Below the pieces are notes generated by a model that saw nothing but the letters and a program-made list of their open reading frames with translations, was not told the origin of the DNA and did no database searches. DNA of 64,000 nucleotides from an uncultured Christensenellaceae bacterium (lineage in GTDB: Bacteria; Bacillota; Clostridia; Christensenellales; UBA3700): positions 1 to 64,000 of the forward strand of contig CAJUOU010000006.1 in NCBI GenBank assembly GCA_910588545.1, in the 5' to 3' direction. Below, in pieces: positions 1 through 9,020 of the stretch (its first letter is position 1; the number at the start of each line of letters is the position of its first letter). Both the position numbers and the translations under genes were made by a program.

Positions 1-1794
1 TGATACTTCTCCACCATTCAATGTTGCTAGATATGCGCCATCATTACTAAAGAAATATGCACTTGGATTATTTCCACTATTATTTGCACCGTAACCTGTT
101 GTAAAAGTTCTTGAGCCATAATCATCTGCCAATTTTATTCCTATATGTGACACACCATTATTGTTTGACATATTTTCTGTAACTGTTATTTTTTGCCCTT
201 GCTCAAGTCTTAAATCCGATGGAACTCCGTGTGCGATATTGTCATATATTTGCATACCGCTTCCTATTTTTATTACTGCACTATCTGAAGTATCACTAAC
301 TCCACCACCATTGCCTTCACAATAATTTCCACTGATTACACCTTTATTTAAAGTAACATTATTAGTACCGGTATTACAAATTAACAATCCACCGCCATTA
401 ACTTGCTTGTCCCAAGGGCTAAGCACTTTGTTGTTTATAATTTCGCCACCATTCATAGTCATTGATGAGTTATGCCCAATAAGCACTCCTCCACCACCGG
501 TGTTTTCATTATTATGATACTCTACGACATTATTAGCGATTGTTCCACCATCCATAACAAGTTCAGAACCCCAATATACCCCTACTGCTCCTCCGTTTTC
601 AAGCGCATGATTATTGATTATTTTACCATCTTTTAAATTACCTTTTGCTCCATAATACATCATCAAACCAGCACCAAAATATGACTTATTATAAGAAATT
701 TCACCACCATACATATTAAAAGTCGCTTGGACATTTGTACCATTATAATCATAATTTATAATATAAATTCCGCCTGCGTGAGAGCGAGCTGTATTGTTAG
801 TTATTAATCCACCATAAATATTAATTTCACCACCGACCATATGAATTGTAGCTCCATTACCGTTACAATAATTGTTCGCTATTATTATGTCATTGATTTG
901 CACATTTGTTCTTTCTGCATTGATTGCACCACCATCGTTCAATGCATTATTACCTAATATAATGCCGCCATTTAATATAATATTTGATTCTACGCCTGTA
1001 CTATAAATTGCACCACCACGTTTATTTGCATCATTTGCAATAATAATTCCACCATTCATTGTGATAGTACTGTCTGATTGGTCGGTATACACAGCTCCAC
1101 CATGCGCATTTGACTTATTGCCCAATATCATTCCACCATTGATTTCTACGGAAGCATTAGCTTTTATAAGCCAAATACAGCCACCTGCATTAGTAGTCCA
1201 ACCTCCTGTCAACTTGCCTATTGGTAAGCCTGTTAAATAATTTATTATTGCTTCTGTGGACATATTTCTAACTACATTATAATACTTTACTATATCCTCA
1301 TTAGTAAAACTACTATCCATTATTGTCAAATTACCTGCTACAGCAAAAATTTGTCCGGAAGTACTTACTTGAGTTTTGTTTCTGTTTATTGTTTTACCAT
1401 TTAAATCAATAGTAACATCCATTCCTTCAGGAATTAAAATATCATTTCTATAAAAAGAAACATCAGAACTTCCAAAAGATGTTTGAACACCATCTGCAGT
1501 TATAGCGGCCGTCCAATTATTCATCAATTTAACATAAACTTTGTTATTTCCTTTTTTAGCATTTTGTATTATTGTATCCCAATTAGTAGCCATAGCTGCA
1601 CAAGTAGCGCCACTTAATTCTTGAAACACAGGAGTTTCTTTGCTACTGCTGTCTACCATTGCGCTTTGATTCTCTCCTTTTTCAAAGCCATTATTATTAG
1701 CAGTGTTTGTAGCAACTACACAACCAATCATTATTAGACATGATATTACTAGCACAAAAAATACTATCCCAACTCTTTTAATAATCTTTGCCAT
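1..1794 (-). CDS. Right-handed beta-helix surface lipoprotein, 3' end cut by window
   Basis: An open frame of 598 codons runs from an ATG at 1794 to the window edge without a stop. GGAGGT lies 6 bases upstream of the ATG. The N-terminus has two Lys and one Arg, a hydrophobic stretch and then IMIGC with Cys25, which reads as a signal peptide with a slightly unusual lipobox, so the mature protein is probably a lipid-anchored surface protein. From about residue 180 the sequence is built of roughly 20-25-residue repeats of the type NGGxIxxNxAxxxGGAI, rich in Gly and Asn. Such repeats are typical of right-handed parallel beta-helices in adhesins and polysaccharide-binding or -cleaving proteins. 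No catalytic signature is visible in the part seen. The function is unknown; adhesin or glycan-binding protein is a guess. Confidence 0.8.
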   Translation of the reverse strand, partial: MAKIIKRVGIVFFVLVISCLIMIGCVVATNTANNNGFEKGENQSAMVDSSSKETPVFQELSGATCAAMATNWDTIIQNAKKGNNKVYVKLMNNWTAAITADGVQTSFGSSDVSFYRNDILIPEGMDVTIDLNGKTINRNKTQVSTSGQIFAVAGNLTIMDSSFTNEDIVKYYNVVRNMSTEAIINYLTGLPIGKLTGGWTTNAGGCIWLIKANASVEINGGMILGNKSNAHGGAVYTDQSDSTITMNGGIIIANDANKRGGAIYSTGVESNIILNGGIILGNNALNDGGAINAERTNVQINDIIIANNYCNGNGATIHMVGGEINIYGGLITNNTARSHAGGIYIINYDYNGTNVQATFNMYGGEISYNKSYFGAGLMMYYGAKGNLKDGKIINNHALENGGAVGVYWGSELVMDGGTIANNVVEYHNNENTGGGGVLIGHNSSMTMNGGEIINNKVLSPWDKQVNGGGLLICNTGTNNVTLNKGVISGNYCEGNGGGVSDTSDSAVIKIGSGMQIYDNIAHGVPSDLRLEQGQKITVTENMSNNNGVSHIGIKLADDYGSRTFTTGYGANNSGNNPSAYFFSNDGAYLATLNGGEVS

Positions 1795-1817
1795 AATAAA
1801 ACCTCCGTTTTTACCTT

Positions 1818-1990
1818 ACATAGAATAAGTATATCTATGTACAATTTCGCAGATTTTTTGAGTTTGAATATATAATTTTTGTATGCTTAAAGTAAAGAGT
1901 TTACAAAACCTTTATCATAACGTTGACATTATCTTACTTTTTAGTTTAAAATATATATATAAAATGTACATAGATATACTTATTCCATGT
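1818..1990. promoter_or_regulatory. Pair of near-identical inverted 26-bp sites upstream of the beta-helix gene
   Basis: The 26 bases at 1818-1843 recur as the reverse complement at 1965-1990 with one mismatch. Each site is itself a loose palindrome, with ACATAG or ACATGG at one end and CTATGT near the other. The inner site lies 24-49 bases upstream of the start codon of the beta-helix lipoprotein, downstream of a weak possible promoter (TTTACT, 16 bases, TATATA). A pair of operators allowing DNA looping is the simplest reading. The 173-bp whole could also be a small non-autonomous element with terminal inverted repeats. The rest of 1795-2267 holds no gene. Confidence 0.45.
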
Positions 1991-2101
1991 ACCCAAACTT
2001 TACATTAACGGCAATTTTTTAGCCCTAATAGTACCGATTTTCGATAGGATTATTGCAGTGAACACCACTTTTTGTCTACTTTAAACTTTACACAAAAAGT
2101 A

Positions 2102-2130
2102 ACACCCCAAAACAATTTGTTTTGGGGTGT
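2102..2130. terminator. Bidirectional intrinsic terminator
   Basis: A perfect 12-bp stem (ACACCCCAAAAC with its complement) closes a 5-base loop. T-rich tracts lie beyond both sides. It lies 138 bases past the stop of the AEC transporter and can serve that minus-strand gene. Confidence 0.8.
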
Positions 2131-2267
2131 AGTTTTTATTATTCTAAAATTTATTTTATAAAAATCTCAGACAAATTTTGTCTTGTTTTTAAGACTTTTG
2201 CTGATTTTAAATTTAATTGCAACAATATATAAAGCCTGCAAATTAAATTTTTCAACCTGTTTATTGA

Positions 2268-3230
2268 TTAAGCTAAAGCATAAATATCGGGTACTACATT
2301 CATTATTAATGCCATTAACGGAAGAGTAACAACGCTTAATATTGTACCTAGTAAAACTAAGTTTGCAGCTGTCTTTTGACCCTTGCCAAGCATTTCGGCA
2401 AAATTCAATGTTATGCTCGCAACAGGTGTTGCCGCCAATATAAATAGCGATTGTCTAATGTAAAAATCTATTGGGATAAACCAAATTAAAAGCAAACCAA
2501 GCATTGGCATTACAATTTGCTTTACTCCTACAATAGCGTATTGGAAAGGCGAACAAAACATTTCCTTTAATGTTATTGTAGCAAGTCTCATACCTAAAAT
2601 TATCATACATAAAGGCGTTGTCATCTTTCCTAGTAATTCCACGCAAGTAAAAATTTCTTTAGGTAAAGTTACATTGCAAATAAACAACGGCAATCCTATA
2701 ACAAGCCCTAGCATTGCGGGATTGATAAATGCCTTTTTTACACTTATAAACTTTTTATCCCCGCTTATTAAATATGATGCGAATGTCCAACCTATCAAAT
2801 TAAGTCCAAATAAAAACATAACGGATAGTACCACTGCATTATTCCTAACAGCCTCCGGCATAATGGCTTGTAATAGAGGAACACCCATAAACCCACAGTT
2901 ACCAAAAGCGGTAGCGACTGTTGCGACGCGGTATTTTATATCTTTATCGTAATGCTTTTTCAAACAAAAATGTGCAATCAAAATAACACCTAGCTGCAAA
3001 ACACCTGCAAGCACAAAAGCGACAATCATCTTCCAAAAGAAATCCAATGTATAAGTCGCATTTAAAAACGAGGTAATAGTTAGCATAGGTTGACAAACAT
3101 ACATTAACAAAACTGAAAAGGCGGATATGCTTTCCGCACGAATTAGTTTGCATCTGACTGTCAGGTATCCCGGAACAGCGTAGGCAAGCATTGTTGCGAC
3201 GGCTATAGCCGTAGTGATTAAAATTTGCAT
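2268..3230 (-). CDS. AEC (auxin efflux carrier / malate permease) family transporter
   Basis: This 320-residue protein is almost entirely hydrophobic, with about ten predicted membrane segments in two five-helix halves, the usual size and layout of the AEC family (TC 2.A.69). Bacterial members export or exchange small organic acids such as malate, or amino acids; the substrate here cannot be read from sequence. The start is an ATG preceded by GGGAGGTGG. It is a single-gene unit with its own promoter (3326-3355) and a downstream hairpin terminator. Family assignment is firm, substrate unknown. Confidence 0.85.
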   Translation of the reverse strand: MQILITTAIAVATMLAYAVPGYLTVRCKLIRAESISAFSVLLMYVCQPMLTITSFLNATYTLDFFWKMIVAFVLAGVLQLGVILIAHFCLKKHYDKDIKYRVATVATAFGNCGFMGVPLLQAIMPEAVRNNAVVLSVMFLFGLNLIGWTFASYLISGDKKFISVKKAFINPAMLGLVIGLPLFICNVTLPKEIFTCVELLGKMTTPLCMIILGMRLATITLKEMFCSPFQYAIVGVKQIVMPMLGLLLIWFIPIDFYIRQSLFILAATPVASITLNFAEMLGKGQKTAANLVLLGTILSVVTLPLMALIMNVVPDIYALA

Positions 3231-3325
3231 ATTCCACCTCCCACCGCAATATTAAACTTTTTAAGCAAAATTTGCAAGCGTTTTAATACTAAATTTTATT
3301 ATTTTTCTACAAAATTTGCTAAAAA

Positions 3326-3355
3326 CTTATATTTATATGCAAAAAGAACTGTCAA
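3326..3355 (-). promoter_or_regulatory. Sigma-A-type promoter for the AEC transporter
   Basis: Reading the minus strand, TTGACA (3350-3355) is followed after 18 bases by TATAAG (3326-3331), about 95 bases upstream of the transporter start. Confidence 0.55.
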
Positions 3356-3392
3356 TATAAAAACAATCCTTTTATTTTGATATTTTTTAATA

Positions 3393-4046
3393 TTAATCTA
3401 GCAATTCACTAAAATCATTAACAAACTTATCTGCCACGCTTTTTATTTGATTATGGTCGCCTTTTGACTCCTCGTCAAACACGCCTACCACATAAAATCC
3501 GCCTTTTTTCGCTCCGTTAACACCTTGCAAAATATCCTCAAATACCACACAATCGCGTGGCTCAACTTGAGTATGACTTATTGCCTTTAAGTAAATATCG
3601 GGAAAGCCTTTCCCTCTTTTTACTTGCTCGCTATTTACAACTATGTCAAAATATTGCAAAATACCATTTCGTTGCAATGCGGGCAAAGCCAATTCCTTGC
3701 TTAAAGAGGTTGCAACCGACATTCCTATATTTTGCGACTTAAGCTTTTCCAAAAACTCTTGCACATACGGTTTTAGCATAATTTTATTGCAATAGGCTTG
3801 CTTAGCCATATCAAGCCATTCGGAAATAAGCTCTTGCGGGCTATCCTTCAAATTAAATCTTTTAATGGAATACAATGCCGTATCCATAATGCTCATGTGG
3901 TTTATACACTTCATATAATCGTCTGGCACTTGTACACCGCGTTTTGAAAGATAATCATAATCGATTTGCTTCCATAACCACATAGAGTCAAACATAGTGC
4001 CGTCCAAATCAAAAACAGCGTACTTTATATTATTTGGCAAATTCAT
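3393..4046 (-). CDS. HAD-superfamily phosphatase, last gene of the thiD-thiC unit
   Basis: The 217-residue protein begins with the HAD motif [11 protein letters not shown], giving nucleophile Asp13 and acid/base Asp15. It has a helical cap domain and later a [10 protein letters not shown] stretch for the Mg-binding motif IV. Length and cap type match the beta-phosphoglucomutase-like group. Its ATG overlaps the thiC stop in an ATGA arrangement, so translation is coupled to thiC. HAD enzymes act on thiamine phosphates or HMP pyrophosphate in other organisms, so dephosphorylation of a thiamine intermediate is a plausible inference from position. The motif itself says only phosphatase or phosphomutase. 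Confidence 0.85.
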   Translation of the reverse strand: MNLPNNIKYAVFDLDGTMFDSMWLWKQIDYDYLSKRGVQVPDDYMKCINHMSIMDTALYSIKRFNLKDSPQELISEWLDMAKQAYCNKIMLKPYVQEFLEKLKSQNIGMSVATSLSKELALPALQRNGILQYFDIVVNSEQVKRGKGFPDIYLKAISHTQVEPRDCVVFEDILQGVNGAKKGGFYVVGVFDEESKGDHNQIKSVADKFVNDFSELLD

Positions 4047-5359
4047 TTATTTTCCTCTTTTAGTTTTACTTTTTGTCCGTCCAAAATCATATTTGTTGTT
4101 CGTATCGCACACATTTTGCCGCACATTGAACAAGTATGTCTGTTTTTAGGCGGCACACTTTCGTAATATGCCCTCGCCTTATCCGGGTCGATTGCATATT
4201 TAAACATTTCCTCATAATCAACTTTGTGACGGGCATCCGACATTTTGTTGTCAACCTCGCGGGCATAAGGTATGCCTTTTGCAATATCCGCTGCGTGTGC
4301 TGCGATTTTAGTTGCAATCAATCCCTCGCGAACATCGTCTGCGTTAGGCAATCTCAAGTGCTCTGCAGGCGTTACATAACATAAAAAGTCCGCACCGTTG
4401 GTTGCTGCTATAGCCCCGCCAATGGCAGAGGTTATGTGGTCATAACCGGGTGCAATATCGGTAACAAGCGGTCCCAATACATAAAAAGGTGCATTGTGGC
4501 ACAATTTTTTTTCCATTTGCATATTACTTGCAATTTCATTTAATGCCATGTGCCCCGGTCCCTCTATCATTACCTGTACATCTTTATCCCATGCTCTTTT
4601 TGTAAGATAGCCAAGTTCGATAAGCTCTCCTATTTGACCGCTATCAGTACTATCATCAATACACCCCGGTCTCATGGCATCGCCCAAGCTTATTGTCACA
4701 TCGTATTCCCTCAAAATATCTAGTACGTCATCGTAATATTCGAAAAAAGGATTTTCATTACCTGTCATTTGCATCCATGCAAATAAAAGCGAGCCACCCC
4801 TAGATACGATATTCATACGTCTGCCCTCACGCATAAAACCTTCCACTACTCTGCGGTTAATACCTGCATGGATTGTAACAAAGTCTACACCTTGCTGCGC
4901 ATGAGCTCTTACAACTTCCAAAAAATCTTGTGCGGTAATGTCAAGCAAATCTTTTTCCAAATACCCGATAGCATCATACATAGGCACCGTACCAATCATT
5001 GCGGTAGACTTTTGAATAAGTTTTTCACGAAATACATTTGTCTTGCCGCAGTTGGACAAATCCATAATGCCCTCCGCTCCATACTTTAAAGCTATATCTA
5101 CTTTTTGCATTTCCAAGTCATAATCGTAAAAGTCCCCCGAAACACCAAGGTTGACATTTACTTTGGTCCTAAGTCCGCTGCCTATGCCCTCGGGAGATAA
5201 ACTTTTGTGATTAATATTGCAAGGTATTGCAATTTCCCCACAAGCCACTTTTTGCATAATAAACTGTGGGGATAATCTTTCTTTTTCCGCAACGACTTTC
5301 ATCTCGGGTGTTATAATCCCCTTTTTAGCCGCTTGCATTTGTGTATAATATTCTTTCAT
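4043..5359 (-). CDS. thiC: Phosphomethylpyrimidine synthase ThiC
   Basis: ThiC is the radical-SAM enzyme that rearranges aminoimidazole ribotide into HMP phosphate, the pyrimidine half of thiamine. The 438-residue length fits the short ThiC form; E. coli ThiC is about 630. The [4Fe-4S] cysteines sit near the C-terminus at Cys411, Cys414 and Cys418 (CSMCGKMC), one residue tighter than the CX2CX4C of E. coli ThiC. The start chosen is the ATG at 5359 (MKEYYTQM) with CGGAG 8 bases before it. A frame extension to 5446 is open but has no family-like sequence. It lies downstream of thiD and overlaps the HAD gene by four bases. TPP repression via the riboswitch upstream of thiD should cover it. Confidence 0.96.
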   Translation of the reverse strand: MKEYYTQMQAAKKGIITPEMKVVAEKERLSPQFIMQKVACGEIAIPCNINHKSLSPEGIGSGLRTKVNVNLGVSGDFYDYDLEMQKVDIALKYGAEGIMDLSNCGKTNVFREKLIQKSTAMIGTVPMYDAIGYLEKDLLDITAQDFLEVVRAHAQQGVDFVTIHAGINRRVVEGFMREGRRMNIVSRGGSLLFAWMQMTGNENPFFEYYDDVLDILREYDVTISLGDAMRPGCIDDSTDSGQIGELIELGYLTKRAWDKDVQVMIEGPGHMALNEIASNMQMEKKLCHNAPFYVLGPLVTDIAPGYDHITSAIGGAIAATNGADFLCYVTPAEHLRLPNADDVREGLIATKIAAHAADIAKGIPYAREVDNKMSDARHKVDYEEMFKYAIDPDKARAYYESVPPKNRHTCSMCGKMCAIRTTNMILDGQKVKLKEENK

Positions 5360-5480
5360 ACATACTCCGATAAAATAATTTTTAACTTTTTTGGTTTTAA
5401 AGTAATTTTTATTTTTAATATTGCAGTTATATATCGCTTTTGGCATCCAAAAGCCAAATTAATGCCGATTTTTGATAGGT

Positions 5481-6266
5481 TTATTCAAAAAATTTCCAAA
5501 AATGATTGGTAGGGCCATTACCCTTACCAAGTTCCAACGAGTGTTTTATAGCCCCCGTTACATAATCTTTAGCCAAGCGTACACTGTCATAAACATTATG
5601 TCCCAAAGCTAGGTTACTTGCAATACTGCTGGATAATGTGCAACCTGTACCATGAGTATTTTTGGTGTTTATACGCTCAGTAACAAAAGTATAAAACTCT
5701 TTTCCGTCAAACAAAATATCCATTGCTTCGCCGTCATAGTGTCCGCCTTTTATAAGCACATTTTGTACTCCTAAAGCGTGTATTTTTTTGCACGCTTGCA
5801 TCATATCCTGCCTTCTCTTTATTTTCATACCCGCAATACACTCCGCCTCTGGAATATTAGGAGTAATAATGGTTGCAAGCGGCACAATGGTTTGTAAAAG
5901 CACTTCGATACTGCATTCAGGCATAAGCGGTGCACCATTTTTGGCATACATTACAGGGTCTACTACAATGTTTTTAGGTCTATATTTCACAAGTTTATCG
6001 TAAACAGCATTAATAGTTTGAGGACAGGACAGCATGCCAATTTTTACACTATCTACACTAATATCCTCAAAAACAGCCTCCATTTGGTCGCAGATAATAT
6101 TAGGCTCGATATCCTGAATGGATATAACCCGTGCGGTATTTTCCGCAACTACCGCAACAATAACACTCATGCCAAACACTCCGTGGGCAGACATGGTTTT
6201 TAAATCTGCTTGAACACCTGCCCCGCCACTACAATCGGAGCCCGCTATTGTCAAAGCCGTACGCAT
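5481..6266 (-). CDS. thiD: Hydroxymethylpyrimidine/phosphomethylpyrimidine kinase ThiD
   Basis: This 261-residue ribokinase-fold enzyme phosphorylates HMP and then HMP phosphate to HMP pyrophosphate, the substrate of ThiE. The N-terminus TIAGSDCSGGAGVQADLKT is the substrate-binding signature of ThiD, and NTHGTGCTLSSSIA is the anion-hole/catalytic motif near the C-terminus. The ATG at 6266 follows AGGAGAG by 5 bases; that ribosome site lies directly after the T-tract of the riboswitch terminator. It is the first gene of thiD-thiC-HAD. Confidence 0.96.
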   Translation of the reverse strand: MRTALTIAGSDCSGGAGVQADLKTMSAHGVFGMSVIVAVVAENTARVISIQDIEPNIICDQMEAVFEDISVDSVKIGMLSCPQTINAVYDKLVKYRPKNIVVDPVMYAKNGAPLMPECSIEVLLQTIVPLATIITPNIPEAECIAGMKIKRRQDMMQACKKIHALGVQNVLIKGGHYDGEAMDILFDGKEFYTFVTERINTKNTHGTGCTLSSSIASNLALGHNVYDSVRLAKDYVTGAIKHSLELGKGNGPTNHFWKFFE

Positions 6267-6278
6267 AAACACTCTCCT

Positions 6279-6304
6279 AAAAAAACAACCTCCTATACGG
6301 AGGT
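6279..6304 (-). terminator. Intrinsic terminator of the TPP riboswitch expression platform
   Basis: On the minus strand a 6-bp stem (ACCTCC with GGAGGT) and a 5-base loop are followed by TGTTTTTTT. It sits between the TPP aptamer and the thiD ribosome site, where ligand-controlled termination would occur. Confidence 0.8.
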
Positions 6305-6319
6305 CAAAATAACTATTAT

Positions 6320-6400
6320 TTTGCTCCCTACGATGGTGTTAACCAACAGGTTCAAAGGGTTAGGCAAATGCCCTCTCAACTTAAAAAAGTACCCCTGCTT
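6320..6400 (-). promoter_or_regulatory. TPP riboswitch (THI box)
   Basis: The minus strand carries the conserved thi-box segments in order: GTTGAGAG for the CTGAGA region, ACCCTTTGAACCTG, and ACACCATCGTAGGGA for the 3' core. A promoter lies immediately upstream and an intrinsic terminator immediately downstream, then thiD. High TPP should therefore stop transcription into thiD-thiC-HAD. Confidence 0.95.
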
Positions 6401-6405
6401 ATAAT

Positions 6406-6433
6406 ATTATATAACTTTTTTATTAAATTGTAA
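6406..6433 (-). promoter_or_regulatory. Promoter of the thiD-thiC unit
   Basis: On the minus strand TTACAA (6428-6433), 16 bases, then TATAAT (6406-6411). The predicted start falls at the 5' edge of the TPP aptamer. Confidence 0.6.
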
Positions 6434-6464
6434 AGATATTTTTTGTCATACAACTAAATTACTG

Positions 6465-7016
6465 TCAAAAAGTAAAATTCATTGCACTGCTCATTATAGC
6501 AAAATCTTGCGCTCCGCTTTGCAGTACGCTCACATAGTTAGTCGATTTTATTCCGCCGATAGCAATAACAGGTAAAGTCGTTGCGTCGCAAACTTCTTTC
6601 AATTTCTCAAGCCCTCTAGGCGGCAAACCTTGCTTGCAAGCCGTCACAAAAATATGCCCGTAAACAAGCATTGTTGCACCTTGTTCTTTTGCAAGTTTTG
6701 CTTCTTCAACGCTGTGTACTGAAACACTAATATTATCAAAATCGTTTTTAGTATCGATTTTCGACAGTTCTTTTATATTTATATGCAAGTTTTTTACGCC
6801 TAAGAGCTTAGCAATTTTCACCTTATGGCAAACGAAAAAATCCACGCCGATTTTATCGCAAACAGGTTTTATTTGCCTTGCCAAAGACAGATAATCATTG
6901 TCGCTTAGACCTTTTTCCCGCAAATATATCGCTTGTGGATGATATAATGTGAAACACTTTGCAAGCACCTCACCCTCACTCATTTGAGCATTTTTAAAAT
7001 CCGTAAATATTATCAT
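6465..7016 (-). CDS. tenI: TenI-type thiazole tautomerase
   Basis: The 183-residue TIM-barrel protein belongs to the ThiE/TenI family. The segment at 120-135 (GHIFVTACKQGLPPRG) is the TenI version rather than ThiE, and His121 aligns in position with the catalytic His of Bacillus TenI. TenI isomerises the product of ThiG to the aromatic thiazole carboxylate that ThiE accepts. The ATG has AAGGTG upstream and follows thiH after 8 bases. It is the last gene of thiS-F-G-H-tenI. A true ThiE is encoded separately at 10165-10791, which supports the tautomerase role. Confidence 0.88.
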   Translation of the reverse strand: MIIFTDFKNAQMSEGEVLAKCFTLYHPQAIYLREKGLSDNDYLSLARQIKPVCDKIGVDFFVCHKVKIAKLLGVKNLHINIKELSKIDTKNDFDNISVSVHSVEEAKLAKEQGATMLVYGHIFVTACKQGLPPRGLEKLKEVCDATTLPVIAIGGIKSTNYVSVLQSGAQDFAIMSSAMNFTF

Positions 7017-7024
7017 ATTACACC

Positions 7025-8182
7025 TTAAATCAAATATTGGCTGTCGGTAAAAATAGGTTGCAAACCTTTATTCTCCAACATTTCGTTTACTTCCTCAAGT
7101 CCGCGAGGGTCGGATATATCAAACTGTTCGTCTCCCTTTTCTTCTCCGTCATGGCCGCCTACTCCTACTTTTGAGCCTGCAGATATTTTATTGCAAGCAA
7201 GCCCTACTACACCATCTCTGAAAGAAGATTTTTCCCTAGTGGAAATATTGATAGTTGCATAAGGCATAAGCAACCTGTATGCCAAAATAACTTGCAACAA
7301 CTGTCTTTCGTGAACGTCTTTAGGGTTATTTTGGCTGTTGTTTATATACGGTCTCATTCTCGGACAGCTAAAGCTAATTTCTGCATGAGGATATTTTTTT
7401 TGAATAAAAAATGCGTGTGCTCCAACAGCAAAAGCATCTTTACGCCAATCATCCAACCCCAGCAGAGCCCCAAAACATACACCGCGCATTCCACCAATCA
7501 AAGCACGCTCTTGAGCATTAAACCTGTAAGGAAAAACCCTTTTTGCCCCACGAAGATGTTGTTCGGCGTATTTTTGTTTGTTGTATGTCTCTTGATAAAC
7601 GCTTACGTAATCTGCACCCAAGCTGTTTAAATAAGCATACTCATCGCTGTTTAGCGGATAAATTTCTATACCTATAGTTGCAAAGTATTTTTTTGCAATG
7701 GTTACAGCCTTACCGATATATTCAACGCTAGATTTTTTTCTACTCTCTCCCGTAAGTAACAAAATTTCCTTAAAACCTTGCTTTGCGATTGCTATCAACT
7801 CGTTATCAATCTCTTGCTCGGTAAGCATTGCCCTATGGATTTTATTCATACAGTTAAACCCGCAGTAAACGCAATGGCTTTCGCAATAATTTGCAATATA
7901 AAGCGGAGTGTAAACGCTGACACTGTTGCCAAAATGTTTAAAAGTTTCCTCTTTTGCACGGATTGCCATCTGTTCCAAAAACTCTCCCGCAGCAGGCGAT
8001 AACAATGCCGCATAATCATCCAAACTCAAACAATCTTTATTTAGAGCGGAAATCACGTTTTCCCTTGTGTAAATATTGTAATCGTAATTATTGTACAAAG
8101 CATCCACTTTATCCATTATATCGTGGCTTATGATTTGCATTCCGTCAAGATACTGCATAATATCTTTATTGAATTCCTTCAT
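7025..8182 (-). CDS. thiH: 2-iminoacetate synthase ThiH
   Basis: ThiH is a radical SAM enzyme that cleaves tyrosine to p-cresol and dehydroglycine for thiazole formation, the anaerobic alternative to glycine oxidase ThiO. The 385-residue protein has the CX3CX2C cluster motif at Cys100, Cys104 and Cys107 (CESHCVYC) and the C-terminal region typical of ThiH (GDEQFDISDPRG). Its ATG directly abuts the thiG stop, with GGAGG in the last codons of thiG as ribosome site. The use of ThiH fits an anaerobe. Confidence 0.95.
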   Translation of the reverse strand: MKEFNKDIMQYLDGMQIISHDIMDKVDALYNNYDYNIYTRENVISALNKDCLSLDDYAALLSPAAGEFLEQMAIRAKEETFKHFGNSVSVYTPLYIANYCESHCVYCGFNCMNKIHRAMLTEQEIDNELIAIAKQGFKEILLLTGESRKKSSVEYIGKAVTIAKKYFATIGIEIYPLNSDEYAYLNSLGADYVSVYQETYNKQKYAEQHLRGAKRVFPYRFNAQERALIGGMRGVCFGALLGLDDWRKDAFAVGAHAFFIQKKYPHAEISFSCPRMRPYINNSQNNPKDVHERQLLQVILAYRLLMPYATINISTREKSSFRDGVVGLACNKISAGSKVGVGGHDGEEKGDEQFDISDPRGLEEVNEMLENKGLQPIFTDSQYLI

Positions 8183-8953
8183 TTAATCCTCCAAAAAACC
8201 TGTCAACGGACTTGATGCCTCTGCCTTGCTCTCAAGTACTCTTCCCAATCCTGCAAGGTAAGCTTGTCTGCCTGCAATAACCGCGTTTTTAAAAGCTGCC
8301 GCCATTAAATCAACATTGCCTGCGGTAGCTATAGCTGTATTTGCCATAACCGCACTTACACCCATTTCCATTGCCTCTGCTGCCTCGGATGGTCTGCCTA
8401 TTCCCGCATCAACTATGATAGGCAAATCTATTTCGTCAAGCAAAATCTTTATAAAATCTTTTGTCTTTATACCCTTATTTGTACCAATCGGACTGCCAAG
8501 CGGCATTACCGCACTAGCTCCTGCAGAAACCAAAGCCCTTGCTGCATACAAATCGGGGTACATATACGGCATAACTATAAAGCCCTCCTTGGCCAATATC
8601 TCCGTCGCTCTTACCGTCTCGTTATTGTCTGGCAGCAAATATTTGCTATCCCCAATTATTTCAAGCTTAACAAAATCTCCGCAACCTACTTCCCTTGCAA
8701 GCCTTGCAATTCGCACTGCTTCCGCTGCAGTCCTTGCCCCTGATGTGTTTGGCAAAAGTGTAATATTGCTAGGGATATAATCCAAAATATTATTTCCACC
8801 GCCTATATTTGCACGACGAAGAGCAACAGTTACCATTTCGACCTCAGCGTTCTCGATAACCGATTTCATAAACTTAAGTGAAAATTTACCTGACCCCAAA
8901 ATAAATCGGGAATCAAACTCCTTACCGCCAATTATTAGTTTATCTTGTAGCAT
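8183..8953 (-). CDS. thiG: Thiazole synthase ThiG
   Basis: ThiG condenses deoxyxylulose phosphate, dehydroglycine and sulfur from ThiS thiocarboxylate into the thiazole. At 256 residues the length is typical. The Schiff-base lysine is Lys96 in VKLEIIGD, and phosphate-binding glycine loops are seen in [23 protein letters not shown] lies upstream of the ATG. It sits between thiF and thiH. The 67-base gap to thiF carries a degenerate copy of the recurrent CGATTTTT motif. Confidence 0.96.
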   Translation of the reverse strand: MLQDKLIIGGKEFDSRFILGSGKFSLKFMKSVIENAEVEMVTVALRRANIGGGNNILDYIPSNITLLPNTSGARTAAEAVRIARLAREVGCGDFVKLEIIGDSKYLLPDNNETVRATEILAKEGFIVMPYMYPDLYAARALVSAGASAVMPLGSPIGTNKGIKTKDFIKILLDEIDLPIIVDAGIGRPSEAAEAMEMGVSAVMANTAIATAGNVDLMAAAFKNAVIAGRQAYLAGLGRVLESKAEASSPLTGFLED

Positions 8954-9020
8954 ATCTATCTCCTTTTTATAATTAATACCGATTTTTAAATGGTTTTTGT
9001 GCTTATTTTATGATATTTGT

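Noticed and set aside
1818..1990. Insertion sequence with terminal inverted repeats
   Set aside because: No transposase fits in 173 bp and no target-site duplication is evident. A MITE cannot be excluded, but paired operators explain it more simply.
6210..6404. A plus-strand open frame over the TPP riboswitch
   Set aside because: It covers a clear aptamer and terminator on the other strand and has no ribosome site.
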